Shown here: one piece after another, positions 1-11,600 of the stretch | Numbering within the stretch: the stretch's first letter is position 1 | How the letters are laid out: the number at the start of each line of letters is the position of its first letter | Notes under the pieces: generated by a model | The model's database searches: none | What the model saw: only the letters and a program-made list of their open reading frames with translations | Told to the model about the DNA's origin: nothing | Position numbers and translations under genes: made by a program | NCBI GenBank assembly: GCA_905221615.1 | Contig: CAJNDT010003246.1 | Location: forward strand, 84,501-148,500 | Origin: Symbiodinium sp. CCMP2592 | Lineage: Eukaryota > Sar > Dinophyceae > Suessiales > Symbiodiniaceae | Direction of reading: 5' to 3' | Length of the DNA stretch: 64,000 bases

Positions 1-588
1 CCTCCCTTGAGACACTGGAGTTGAACAGCAACAACCTGGCAGAGCTCCCGGAGAAGGTCTTCCAGGGCTTGACCTCTCTTAAGAGGCTGGAGTTGTTCTA
101 CAACAAGCTGGCAGAGCTCCCCGCAGCGGTCTTCCAGGGCTTGACCTCCCTTGAGACGCTGGATTTGCGCGTCAACATCAAGCTGGCAGAGCTCCCGGAA
201 ACGGTCTTCCAGGGCTTGACCTCTCTTAAGAGGCTGGATTTGGGCAACAACTACAAGCTGGCAGAGCTCCCGGAGAAGGTCTTCCAGGGCTTGACCTCCC
301 TTGAGACACTGGAGTTGAACAGCAACAACCTGGCAGAGCTCCCGGAGAAGGTCTTCCAGGGCTTGACCTCTCTTAAGAGGCTGGAGTTGTTCTACAACAA
401 GCTGGCAGAGCTCCCCGCAGCGGTCTTCCAGGGCTTGACCTCCCTTGAGACGCTGGATTTGCGCGTCAACATCAAGCTGGCAGAGCTCCCGGAAACGGTC
501 TTCCAGGGCTTGACCTCTCTTAAGAGGCTGGATTTGGGCAACAACTACAAGCTGGCAGAGCTCCCGGAGAAGGTCTTCCAGGGCTTGA
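1..588 (+). repeat. 294-bp tandem super-repeat of four LRRs
   Basis: Bases 1-294 and 295-588 appear identical by eye. Each block holds four successive LRRs (24+25+25+24 residues), and a third partial block starts at 589. The in-frame duplication points to recent unequal exchange within the LRR exon. Confidence 0.85.
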
Positions 589-1490
589 CCTCCCTTGAGA
601 CACTGGAGTTGAACAGCAACAACCTGGCAGAGCTCCCGGAGAAGGTCTTCCAGGGCTTGACCTCCCTTGAGACACTGGAGTTGAACAGCAACAACCTGGC
701 AGAGCTCCCGGAAAAGGTCTTCCAGGGCTTGACCTCGCTTCAGGTGTTGGAGTTGTTCTACAACAAGCTGGCAGAGCTCCCGCAAAGGGTCTTCCAGGGC
801 TTGACCTCCCTTGAGAGGCTGGATTTGAGCGACAACAAGCTGGCAGAGCTCCCGGAAACGGTCTTCCAGGGCTTGACCTCCCTTGAGAGGCTGGATTTGA
901 GCGGCAACAAGCTGGCAGAGCTCCCGGAAACGGTCTTCCAGGGCTTGACCTCCCTTGAGACGCTGGAGTTGTTCTACAACAAGCTGGCAGAGCTCCCCGC
1001 AGCGGTCTTCCAGGGCTTGACCTCCCTTGAGACGCTGGATTTGAGCGTCAACATCAAGCTGGCAGAGCTCCCGGAAACGGTCTTCCAGGGCTTGACCTCC
1101 CTTGAGACGCTGGAGTTGTTCTACAACAAGCTGGCAGAGCTCCCAGCAGCGGTCTTCCAGGGCTTGACCTCACTTGAGACGCTGAAGTTGCACGACAACA
1201 AGCTGGCAGAGCTCCCGGAGAAGGTCTTCCATGGCTTGACCTCCCTTGAGACACTGGAGTTGAACAGCAACAACCTGGCAGAGCTCCCGGAGAAGGTCTT
1301 CCAGGGCTTGACCTCGCTTCAGGTGTTGGACTTGTACAGCAACCAGCTGGCAGAGCTCCCGCAAAGGGTCTTCCAGGGCTTGACCTCCCTTAAGATGCTG
1401 CATTTGGGCGGCAACAGGCTGGCACAGCCAGTGAGGCGCTGTGTTGAGGCCGCCTTGAGCTGCGAGAATTGCAGCTGCGAGGCTTCTTGA
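3..1490 (+). CDS. LRR receptor-like gene, copy 1, 3' end only
   Basis: The frame is open from the window edge, giving 495 codons and a TGA stop; the 5' part lies outside. The protein is almost entirely 24-25 residue leucine-rich repeats with consensus LAELPETVFQGLTSLETLDL plus an N-x-L turn, nineteen in all. This is the 'typical' LRR pattern also seen in lamprey variable lymphocyte receptors and Toll-like proteins. It ends in a short Cys-rich cap (PVRRC...CENCSC). The last ~440 bases are almost identical to copy 2 (16714-17150). LRRs of this type usually bind protein or glycan ligands; the ligand here is unknown. Repeats differ mainly at the variable positions after LDL (HDN, FYN, NSN, VNI), as expected of a binding surface. 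Coding is certain from codon-level repeat conservation; the function is inferred. Confidence 0.87.
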   Translation, partial: SLETLELNSNNLAELPEKVFQGLTSLKRLELFYNKLAELPAAVFQGLTSLETLDLRVNIKLAELPETVFQGLTSLKRLDLGNNYKLAELPEKVFQGLTSLETLELNSNNLAELPEKVFQGLTSLKRLELFYNKLAELPAAVFQGLTSLETLDLRVNIKLAELPETVFQGLTSLKRLDLGNNYKLAELPEKVFQGLTSLETLELNSNNLAELPEKVFQGLTSLETLELNSNNLAELPEKVFQGLTSLQVLELFYNKLAELPQRVFQGLTSLERLDLSDNKLAELPETVFQGLTSLERLDLSGNKLAELPETVFQGLTSLETLELFYNKLAELPAAVFQGLTSLETLDLSVNIKLAELPETVFQGLTSLETLELFYNKLAELPAAVFQGLTSLETLKLHDNKLAELPEKVFHGLTSLETLELNSNNLAELPEKVFQGLTSLQVLDLYSNQLAELPQRVFQGLTSLKMLHLGGNRLAQPVRRCVEAALSCENCSCEAS

Positions 1491-3420
1491 GGCCACAAGT
1501 TTTTTTAATTTATTTGCATTTAATTGCTGTACTTCAGCCTGCCGAGACAGGGAATTGCACGCGTTTTCATCTGCTGCAGGGCTTAAGCCCTCTGGTGAAG
1601 CTTTTCAAATGCCTGAGGCGATTATCCTCCTTATATCCCCTACGGTAGTCCCCTCCAAGGCGTTTAGACTCTATAGCCACAGAGCTCACGTGCAACTCTA
1701 GGCCTGCTAAGCTCTCTGCTCCTCGGCCTTCCCGAGGTGATCTCTCCAAAACGAGAGCCAGGATCCTCCGCCGCTAGGCCCCTGGTATATCGGGTACAAC
1801 AGTAGCATTGGGTTTAGGGTTTTCGGGTTCATGGGTTTAGGGTTTAGGGTTTCATTTTGAGGATCCTCCGCTTTAGGGTTTCTTGACTGCGTCTCACGGG
1901 AGACAGTCACCTGTGAGTAATTCGAAGGGAATGGTCGCGACCTTGAATTGAAGTGTTTCAGCTTCGCACTTCCTCGTTTGCATCAGATGTCGGGCTCATG
2001 TTGACTGTCTAAGCCCCTAAGCTCCAAGCCCTAAGCCCGAAACGCCTAAACCCTAACCCTAAACTCTATGCTACTGTTGTACGCGAGCCTAGCGGCAACC
2101 GCCGGCACTGCGATCTTTAGAGCTGAGATGGAAGCCCAAAGATGCCGGTGGCCAAGGATGCCGATGATTTTAAGCCTAAGCCGCTAAGCTGCAAACCCAA
2201 AAACGCTAACCCTAAACTCTGAACCCTAATACCCTAGACCCTAATAAACCCTAAACCCCAAACCCTAGACCCTAAAGCCTAAACCATGATGATAGGAGCT
2301 TTCAGTTCGCTATCCTTCAGTCCTAAGTCTGATGTAGCACCTATAGAGTACCGTGAACTCTTCGAAGATCCGTTGCGCGTTGTGCTTGGGATTCTACAGC
2401 AAGCAGAATGATGTCGTACGAAACAGAGGAATAGGAAAGCAGAAGGTCTTAGGACTCGTGCATGGGCTGTCAAGTCGATCCTTTGGACGTGCTGTAGAGG
2501 CTGCTGGCACCAAGAAGCATATGCTGCAAACAGGATAGGGAAAGCGAGAATGCGGGCGCAAGGCGTGGGGCCGAGGATGCTGCCTGGTCTGGGTTTTCTT
2601 CTATACGCAGGCTCTCAAGATATGGGTTCCCCCCAGTGTAAGTTGATCATGTTTGGACTCCCCACAAAGAGCGGAGGGAAGGAGTTACGTAGGAGCCCTC
2701 CGAACCCGGAACACTGGAGCGAAACAATGGGCTCCTGAGGCCCGCGCCAGCCAGTGTTCTGCATCTATTTCACGCCCCGTACACTGCTCATTTGGACCCC
2801 CGGAGCATCTCATCGTTCGTCAAGTTGACGGGATCGGCTTTAATCAGGGTTTTGAGGCCCATTATAAGGAACACCCCAAAATGGTACAGGTAATCATTTA
2901 GGCCCCGACCCAAAACCCCACACCTAAACTCTATAAGCGCTATAAACCCCAAGCCCTAAAGCCTAAGCCGTCCTTGTTGCCTTGTCCCTCCTGGGAGGTC
3001 GATGCGCTGAAGGCAAGACCACTCGGCACTGAGCCGGAGACCCAGAGAGGTTTAGGCTTTAGGGCCTTTAGGGTTCAGGGTTTAGGGCCCCTTGTCGCCT
3101 TGGAGAGAGCATTGTCCCATCTCAAGAGGTGCTTATGCGAGGCGGGAAGTTTGAGTGCCATAGTGCCATCTTTGAAGGCGTTGTCAAAGCAATCTGGCAC
3201 AGGATAAACCGGAACCCTAAACACAAAACCCTATCAATATTTTACACCCCAAACCCTATCAATACTAAGCCCTGAATCCTAAACCCCATAAACCTCAGGA
3301 GGCAGAGATGGGTGCACGTTCTGGAGGCTTCAGGGGCTCAGGTGTGGGTTTCGGCGGTCCGGGGTCTTGGGTCTAGGGGTTTAGGCTGCGATTTAGGCGT
3401 CTCCTGGCGGATCACAGCAG
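1491..3420. other. 3' flank of copy 1, duplicated after copy 2
   Basis: The stop is followed by a T-rich stretch that probably belongs to the 3' UTR, then by about 1.9 kb with scattered CCCTAAA/TTTAGGG words (clusters near 1810-1875, 2035-2065 and 2205-2285). It matches 17151-19150 almost base for base, except for a ~66-base block (17280-17347) present only after copy 2. Short open frames here are not supported as genes: conservation is equally high in and out of frame. Confidence 0.7.
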
Positions 3421-5199
3421 CAGTGGCAGCTGTCACACTATCCGGTTAACAGTCGCTGTGGTTTGTGGTGCGATTGTGTTTTGTGACTGCGGCCCCATCA
3501 CAAAAGAATCCCATTGCCACTACGATGGAAGCTTGAAAGATAGATTGGATCAGGCAGAAGCCCTCTTCCCCGCGTCAGCGTTGCTCGCACCCCCCGATCG
3601 GCATATCGAGCCCAGACTTAGTTTCCTCGTATACAGTAATTCAGACAGTGATCTGACCGATCGAGGGAAGCCCTCATGACCAGGCCTCCGCAGAAAGCTG
3701 CTGTGCCAGTGCGCTCCGTCGAAAGCGCCGCCGTGGCGCTGGCAAAGGCGCCTCAAGAAGGTTGCTTCACGTATTCTCTAGCTAGGGTTTATGGGATCAT
3801 AGGGTTTAGGGTTTCGGTTTCTTACATAACGTCTATGGGAGTTTAGGGTTGAAGATGCGCTGCCAGGCCGACCTTAGTAGTGTATGCATCTTTCAGAAAC
3901 CTTGGCTCTAAAAGGAGGGGATGGTTCCAGGAAAATGTTGCTAGTACGCATGTTTATTGTGTGCTGCATAAAGATGGGGAGAGGATCAAGCAGGTTTTGC
4001 CTTGGGGTTGCTGTCTCGGTTGAGGGGTCCCGGTTCAGCTTGCAGCCCAGCAGACCCTATGAACTGAAGATACGTCGGCCCAGGCCCACAAATGCGCGCG
4101 CGCGAAGGGATTCTAGTTTGCCTTTGCCAGGAGGTCTTCCTCGCTGTAGCCGAAGTGCACAAACTTCGTGCGCAGAAGGTCCACTTAAACCCTAAACCCC
4201 TAAATCCCTACACCCCTAAACCCTAAACCCCTAAATCCCTAAATCCCTAAACCTCCAAACCCCTATATACACCTCACTCGGGGATGCTCCGTTTGCCTCT
4301 TGGGCGATCGCAGGAGCGTGGCAGGCCGCAGCTCGAAGCCCGGGGCCTTACAGTCCCACACATTCTGGGAAAACGAAATTGGATCCAAGACGCCTTAGGG
4401 GTGCACCTCCCAAAGGATTTATAGGGTTTATGGAGATTGTGTAAGGCTTCAAAGGCGATTTCTACATATTTTCCTTGAAAAAGGCATTTCTATGCATCGT
4501 CGTCTTGGGTTTAGGGCTTAGGGTCTGAGATGCTCTTAATGAGCTTTCTCCAACCCTAAACCCTAAACCACCCTAAACCCCGTTTACCTCAACTCTCACC
4601 CTAAAAAAGGCAAGGGGGTGCTGGGCCTCCTAAGAGGCTCAATTTTGATACTCTTTTGCTTGTAAATGGGAGCCGCTCCCCTTGTGCCAGAACCTGTAAA
4701 CCAGAAATCCTGAAGACGAAAATATGTAGGGATCGTCTTTGAAGCCCTATACACAGTCCATAAACGTTATACATCCTTTATAGAAATTTAGGGTTTAGGG
4801 TGTAGGGTTAAGGGTTTCCACAAACCCTATACATCCTTTATAGAAATAGTCTTTAAACCCTAGACCGGGCTGGGGCAGATCGGCAGCTCGACCACACGGG
4901 GAGAAGAACAGTAGGGTTTAGGGATTAGGGTTAAGGGGGTTTAGGGTTTAAGGTTTAGGGTTATTTGGACTGATGAACTCAATCTTGATTGCGAGGAATG
5001 CAGGAGATAAGACAGAAGGAAGAACACGTAACGAAAGCTGCAAGGACAAAAAACAACCATAAACTACACAAGAAAGCAAGCAGAACGAACTAAAGCAGAT
5101 TACAGCAGAAGAGAACCGACCCCAGAACCACAAACATGTAGAAAGACAGACTGACAAACACCAACAAAGACAGAGGCTCTCCTTTAGCGTCTGCCTGCT
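3421..5199. other. Diverged intergenic spacer before copy 2
   Basis: Similarity to the spacer before copy 3 (19150-20960) is patchy here. CCCTAAA/TTTAGGG clusters sit at 4188-4262, 4553-4585, 4785-4815 and 4910-4962. No convincing gene was seen. The promoter of copy 2 should lie toward the 3' end, but I recognise no promoter motif; dinoflagellates usually lack a canonical TATA box. Confidence 0.5.
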
Positions 5200-5202
5200 T
5201 TG

Positions 5203-5673
5203 CTATGTGTTTTTCTGCTGTGGGCAGGCTGTGCCATCATGGCCTGCTCGTCGTTAGCTTCTCAGTTGGATGTCGAGTGTGGCCCCTCATATCAAGATGT
5301 CCGCTGCACGTACGGTGCGTGTTCGATACAGCTGAGGGCTGCTCGCAGCATCGCATGCCGCGAAGTTTCGGTCCATATCAGGTTGGGGCAGGTCGGTTGC
5401 TACTCAAGGCCTTTTCGCAGCGGTCTTTACTTACAGGTTCTGATCGTGTGCAGACAGGATTCACTGTCTTTCCCGCCCGGCAGAGCCCGGAGTCCCCGAC
5501 CGATTTGTTTCAAGGGATGCTGCACACGACAGCGTCCGAAATTCGTGGCCGCCATGCCTGGCACAGAGAGCCGTGCCTCGAGTGGTTTTGCTGCTGCCGT
5601 GCATCTTTCATGTTTCAACACCGTGGAAGTGGCCGTGGAGGGGACTGCTACTGCAAGTGCCCCGGAGCAACAG
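5203..5673 (+). CDS. Candidate 5' exon of copy 2
   Basis: Aligns with the copy 3 segment 20960-21349. The 3' part matches well and ends at a GT donor (caacag|gtaatg); the 5' part has diverged and has no clear signal anchor. Two frames stay open and neither is clearly preferred. It may be partly non-coding or degraded. Confidence 0.35.
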
Positions 5674-8600
5674 GTAATGTGAAGCAGAAAAGAATAGAGT
5701 TGATGTGTGAAGCTTTTCTGGGTTTGTTCAGTGTCTCATTGAATGCTGCCTCTCGCAGGTGATGTTGTCGCAGCGGTGAAGGCGTGCCTGGGCGAAGAAT
5801 TTGGGTGCAACCGGTCACCTCAGCTTTCCAGGAGTTCTGCTATGCATATCTAAACCCTAAACATCCCCAAACCCTAATCCCTAAACCCCGTTAAGCTTAG
5901 ATCTGAGGAAGTTGCCCGGAGACCCTTGGCATGGAAACGTCTTGCTGTCACGCGGCGCCCGGAAGTTCACGGAGACAGACGAGATGCCGCCTCAGACGCA
6001 GGCTGGCAACGAGTTCCTTGCGGGGAGCACTTGAGAAGATATCCCCTAGGCCTTCAATGCTAAACTCCTACAACCTAAACCCTAAACCCTAAACCCTAAA
6101 CCCTAATTCCACCACTTTGTGGTATCTCAGGTTGGCTCTGGCGAACTATGGCCGCTTACATTCAGCCGGCAGCCCGCTCCAAATCCCGACAGAGCTCAGC
6201 GGCATTACCATTCCGCAAATTCAGGCCGTTGAGATTTTCTTGGCCAGTTTGAGTCCACTGTGGCAAAGCGTTCCTTTGAGTGGCACCTGTCGACGAGGCC
6301 CTACTCGCCTTCATGCAAGGTCTGGTCCTTATGGCCTTTATGTTGTCCGTCACTGTCACTGCTGGCCTGCCCAACACTACTTGCTTTGCACACATCTGCC
6401 GTTGGCATCGCTTGCAATTCCTCAGTTGTGGCACATGTTCCGTTATGCAAGGTATGGTCCAGTGTTGGTTTGGCACGTTTGGTGCAGAGTGCGGGCTACC
6501 TCTGTCCTTTGAGTCCTTCAATCTGCGCCCTGGGTACATGTGAGCAGACGCTTTCGTAGCATCATCGCTTCATCGATGCGTATGCGTTGATGCCCGCAAC
6601 CTAGGTATCATGCAGACTACTGGATCTTGCAGCCGGCGACTGCAGGAGAGCGACGGAAGGGCTTCAGCGGCAAATGCATGCAGCAAAAGCCAAAGACAGA
6701 AAGCGGTTTTCGTGGCTACAGGAGCAGGTGGGCGCGGCTGCAGCTATGTGGAGTCCCGCGGCAGTCGCGTTGACCATTTTCTTGAAAGTAACCGCTTGAA
6801 AGTAACCGCATGCAGCAGAGGGTTCAGTCAACCCTCAGGGCGAACGCAGGCTTGTGCGTGCATTGCCCCGCATCTTAGGCTCGTGGCAGAGAGCATAGAA
6901 GCACAACGTCCCACGTGGTTTGTATCACATGCCTGGAAAGAGCCAATCGTGCCTTGGTTCATCTTCTTTGTTTGTGCTTTCTAGAGAAGCTTGAACCCTT
7001 CCAGAATGATTTCTGCACACTCTCAACTCTCCCGTGGCTGAAATCAGGTGCTGTTCCTGCGGTGCTTGCTCCGCCACGCTGCCGTGCGAGACTTGCGCGG
7101 AGATCCTGCGTACTGGGTCTGTGCCTATGCGAACAACCAGCATGCACCCAGGCAGCCTCGAACTGAAACACCAGTCCTTGACCGCTCAGAAAAACCCTCT
7201 CCCAAGGCACTCGGCGATGCCATCCCCACAGGCCGGGTGAGTCCTTGCCGCCTCGTCGTGATCGTCATGCCCGAGAGACCACATTCGACAGGTCCTGAAA
7301 GGAACTGATCACATGGTTCGTAGCATCTTTGTTGCACGGGTATCGTGATACTTATATGAAGAATACCATCCAACCGACAGATCCGCGGAAATCATCATTT
7401 TACTTGGCGATGATGCTCTGCCGTGGAGTGCTGCTGGTGCTGGATGCTGCAGCCACGCCCTTTCAGAGAATCTGGTGCCACCCGGCGTGTCTGCGTGGTG
7501 CTTCACGGTGCTTCCGATGTTTCGTCTGCTCTGCCATAAGCAGCTGCTCCAGCTGAGGCTGTTTCGAGGAAGCAATTGCTGCGGCCCGGCTGTTGTGATT
7601 GCTCTGCCTCTGCATCGCTCAGGTCGTTTAGATGAGTCTGAAGTTATAGATAGATGTTCACAGGAAGTTGAGTCTTGAATGTAGTGCTACCTTTAAGGGC
7701 CCTGTCGGAGGCCTCTCAAAGCTTCAAAAGTTTCAAAGCCCCGACCGCCTCCCCGGCAGGTTGAAAACTCCGCCAAGCTCTTTCTGGACGTGGCGGCGAC
7801 AAGCGGCGATATGGCCCACATCCTTACGGACCAGTGCGGGTAAATCTGTAGATTGTACAGCCCCGCTTGCCTAGGTCCTAGGTGTTGATTCCCAGCAAAT
7901 AGCGCATTTTTATGCGCAGTTGTTCTTGTCATCCTGCAGGATGGCCTTGCGGGAAATGAGGCCAAGTTGCTGCCCCTGCTGGGGCTACTTGCCAAATCCC
8001 GGCGTGAGGAACCTTTCCCCGCCAATTTACTGGAGCACGGACTCGGAGTCCGCATTGAGATTGCCGAGGCCTCCAGGGAGGAGGACAAGACACGAATCTT
8101 GAACAGCATTGCCTTCCCACGAGCAGGAACGCAGGCCCTGGATGAGGCACCAAAGGAGGAGCACGACAAGTATGGAGCCGTGAATCGGGCATTGAGGAGC
8201 CACTTTGCTTTGAGCAGCCTCTATGCATGCTACACTCGAGACACCGACCCAAGCAATTTTCTGGCTGCACTCCGTGTGGATGCTGCCCGCCTTTCCGTGC
8301 AGCTCTCATTGACTGGCTGCAAACACTTCAGAGATGCACAGATGCGCGCGCTCTTGGCTCATTTGCCAAGAACTCTTCTGTGCCTCCGCCTGGACCTTGG
8401 CCACACAGGCCTGCAGACCATCGCAGTGGACGGCTTTTGCTGCCAGCTGCGCACACTGCAGCTTCGCTTCTCAGGGGCATCGCTGCGAGAAGCTGTCGGC
8501 ATAGCAGCCCTCCTCGACACGGCCCAAGCTTCCTTGCTCCGTTTGGAGCTTTGGTTTGCAGCCTTGCCGATGCTTGAAGAGCTCAATCTCAGCGAAGCTT

Positions 8601-11600
8601 TGCTCCTTGCCTGCAAGATCTCAAACTGCATCGAAGACTCTTGAAAGACGCTTCGTAGCTTAGGCTGAAGCTCCGCTTGGAGGAGTTGTCTCTCCACGTC
8701 CAAGGGTGCCCCAAGGCCCTCGACCTGCTGCAATACGTTTCGTCGTGATAAAAAGGGGAGAAGGGACGGATACGGTTCCTACGGTTGAGATTTCGTGCTG
8801 GTTGAGGGTTGAGTGCTCCCTGAGAGGTTCCCCAAGCTTCGAAGCAGGCATTGCGCCTTGGCATGGCGATGTGTCTGTGCCCATGCAGTGCCCTCCATGT
8901 ATGCATCTCATTTAGCAGTGCGAAGTCGTTGGCAGCGAGGCACAATGCCGCCCGAAAGCTTCAGAGCCGTGACAAGGACTTGCAGATGTGGCTCTGCATC
9001 GAGGACTGCGCTCGGTGTTCTACCAGGGGTGATTAGCGACTAGCTGCAGCAGACGCAGACCTCTGGTCGGGAGGATGCAGCGACGTGGACGCAGCAGCTC
9101 CAGGCTCTGCTGCCATGGGATCGCATCCGGAAGTTGCAAGGCTTCCAAAGCCCGGGCCTCAGAGGTTCAAGATCAACGGCTTCCTTGCCGGCATTCCCTT
9201 TCCACTGCCTGCAGGCAGCGGCTCGGAGAAAGGGCAAAGCACGAGAACAGAATCCGAGATCAACCAGGAGCAACAACAAATTGCAACATCTTCCCTGGCA
9301 GAAACCCTAAACCCCAAGCCTGCCCTTGGAGCAGGACTTGCCGTTTCCATGCAGCCACGGGCGCTGCCCACGCTTCCATGCGAACCTGCCCTTTGGCTTC
9401 ATCCTTGTGCGAATGCCTGGTTATATAAGTGGCACGGTCCTTTCAGGAATGGATATTGCGACCAGCACTTCTTCTGCAGCCTCCGGCGGAGTGCATTCAA
9501 ATCCTTCCAAGAGGTCCGGCCCATGGCTGATCAGCTCGGTTCAAGGTTTATGTAGGTGCAAAGAAATCCCACGGCTTCTTGTTTGCTAGAGGCTCGGTGT
9601 TGGTCTGAGTTGGCTCTGATCTTCTTCGTGCAAGCAGCTGCCGACATCGAGTCCAGAGGCCAGCATCCGATCTGGTTTGGGGTGGACATTCAGGGAGCCT
9701 GCAAGGTTAGAAAAGCTGAAGCATCTGACCGAAACAAAAGAAGCAGCTTCGGTGATAGTGGCAGTTTGGGATACAAAGGCCTGCTGCTGCTGATCATGCT
9801 GTCTCTGCACCTTGACGACCATGTATACAGATTCGCCAGCATTTGCAAACCATGGCTAGGCCTTGAATTGTCCAACAGGCACGCAAAACATCCCAGGTAT
9901 CCGGTTCTGGTCTTTGGTGTGGCGAACGTGAGCGGCTTCTCTGTGTCTTGGCACTGTGAGAGTTAGCTTCCGGTGTATCCCCACTCTGCTACATTTGAGA
10001 CTCGCGGGACCATTTGAGGTCTCCTCGCTGTCCACGCTGTTGCTGGCTCTGCTGGTTGCCTCCTTCGCCTTCGCAAGTTTCCGTTTCGACCAGATGCAAC
10101 GGGCGGCACGGGAGTTCTCTTTGTCCTCGGAGGCTTTCTACTCGAAGGCACGCACGCTGCTGCAGTGCATGTAGGTACTCCCGTGGTCCTGTGCACACCA
10201 ACGCGCAACCATGGGGCCTATACCTGCGACACTGACAAAGTCGTGCACAGAGGATCTCCGCGCGCGCATGTGAGCAGGTGTTGGAGGATGACGGGCACCT
10301 GTCCCACACCTCGCTGGTCTTCGGTGTAGATGGGGAGAAATATCCGAGCGTGGACCAAGTGCGGCAGGAGCATGATTCCCCGACTTTCAGACGAAATGTA
10401 CAGTAGCAGAATTAGCCAGCAAGCAGAATGCAAGCATCCATCATACTCTAAGAAAGATGCAGTTCCTGGTCAGTTCTGGTCATAAACCTGCAGGAGACGG
10501 TGAGCGACTTGCAGCTTGGCTGCAGCTGCTTGCAGTGCTGCGCTCTTCAGCGGCTGCCCGAGGAAAAGCAGCTTTCTGTCCGCGCGGCAGCACCTTCCGA
10601 GCTTTGAGCTGCTTGGATTAGGGTTTAGAATTTAGGGTTTGGGGTTCCGGGTTTAGGGTGTCGGGAGAGCTTCGAAGGGCTGTGGGAGCTTGAGCTTGCT
10701 GGAGCATCTTCCCGAGGAGAGCGGTGCAGGAGGTTGTGAGGGCAGTGGATGCAGAAGGCATGGAAGCACGCCTGAAATGCGGAGATGAGGCTCTCCTTGC
10801 CTCTGAGTGCCAAGGCACAGGGGAAGTGTCGGGATACGTTGAATCTGAGTGACAACATATGAATTCAGGCCTTTACAAGTCTCGGCGGTTTTCAGGAGCT
10901 GTGGACATCTTGCAATATGAGATCTACTGCAAAGACATCCTGCACATGCGGCAAACATGGAACGAGCTGAGCAGGCCCGAACGGCCCCTGTGAGCCAGTC
11001 GCCCTGCATTTCATGTTTCGTCATCGTTCATCACCTTCGTCAGGGCTTTCCAGGGCGAGGAGCAGCCGATCCGCATCGTGGCCTTGCGAGACGGCTTCGC
11101 AGAAGAAGACAGCAAGCGAAGGTGCTGTGAAGTCGTGCTTTGCATCGAGGGCCGTGTGCTCAGTGAGGGTTGTCCGCGGTGCGCTGCGTGCTTTTTGCTC
11201 ACTTTGCAGCAAGAGGATACTTCGCTACCGTGCTGCTTTTGGAGCGGTCTTTGGATTCCGCAGAAAGGAAGCTTGCAGGCCTTTGCCGCATGGCTCCCCG
11301 GCTTGTGTTTGCGCACGTATGGCGAGCGCTCATAAATCCGCAAGTCAAGTTCTTCACCATGACCCGGACATCACTCCGTGATTTTTCTGTATCCAAGAGG
11401 TAAAGAGAAACAGAACGCAGGAGAACTGCAGAAGATTCTAAGGCACAGAATTTCGGCCTTCTGGTGGAGCCGCGACACAGCAGAGGCCAAGAAAGCAAGC
11501 AGGAAGCGAAGGCGAAGAGGTCTCCGAGACCTTCTCTTTGGCTTAGCATTATCCTGGGCCTGGTGAGGGCGACGGCGCTGCTGTGCAGCGGATATTTCGC

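Noticed and set aside
2353-2901. Short + strand frames repeated after copy 2 (18085-18634)
   Set aside because: Identity between copies is just as high outside the frames, there is no family match, and one copy has a frameshift that fuses two of them.
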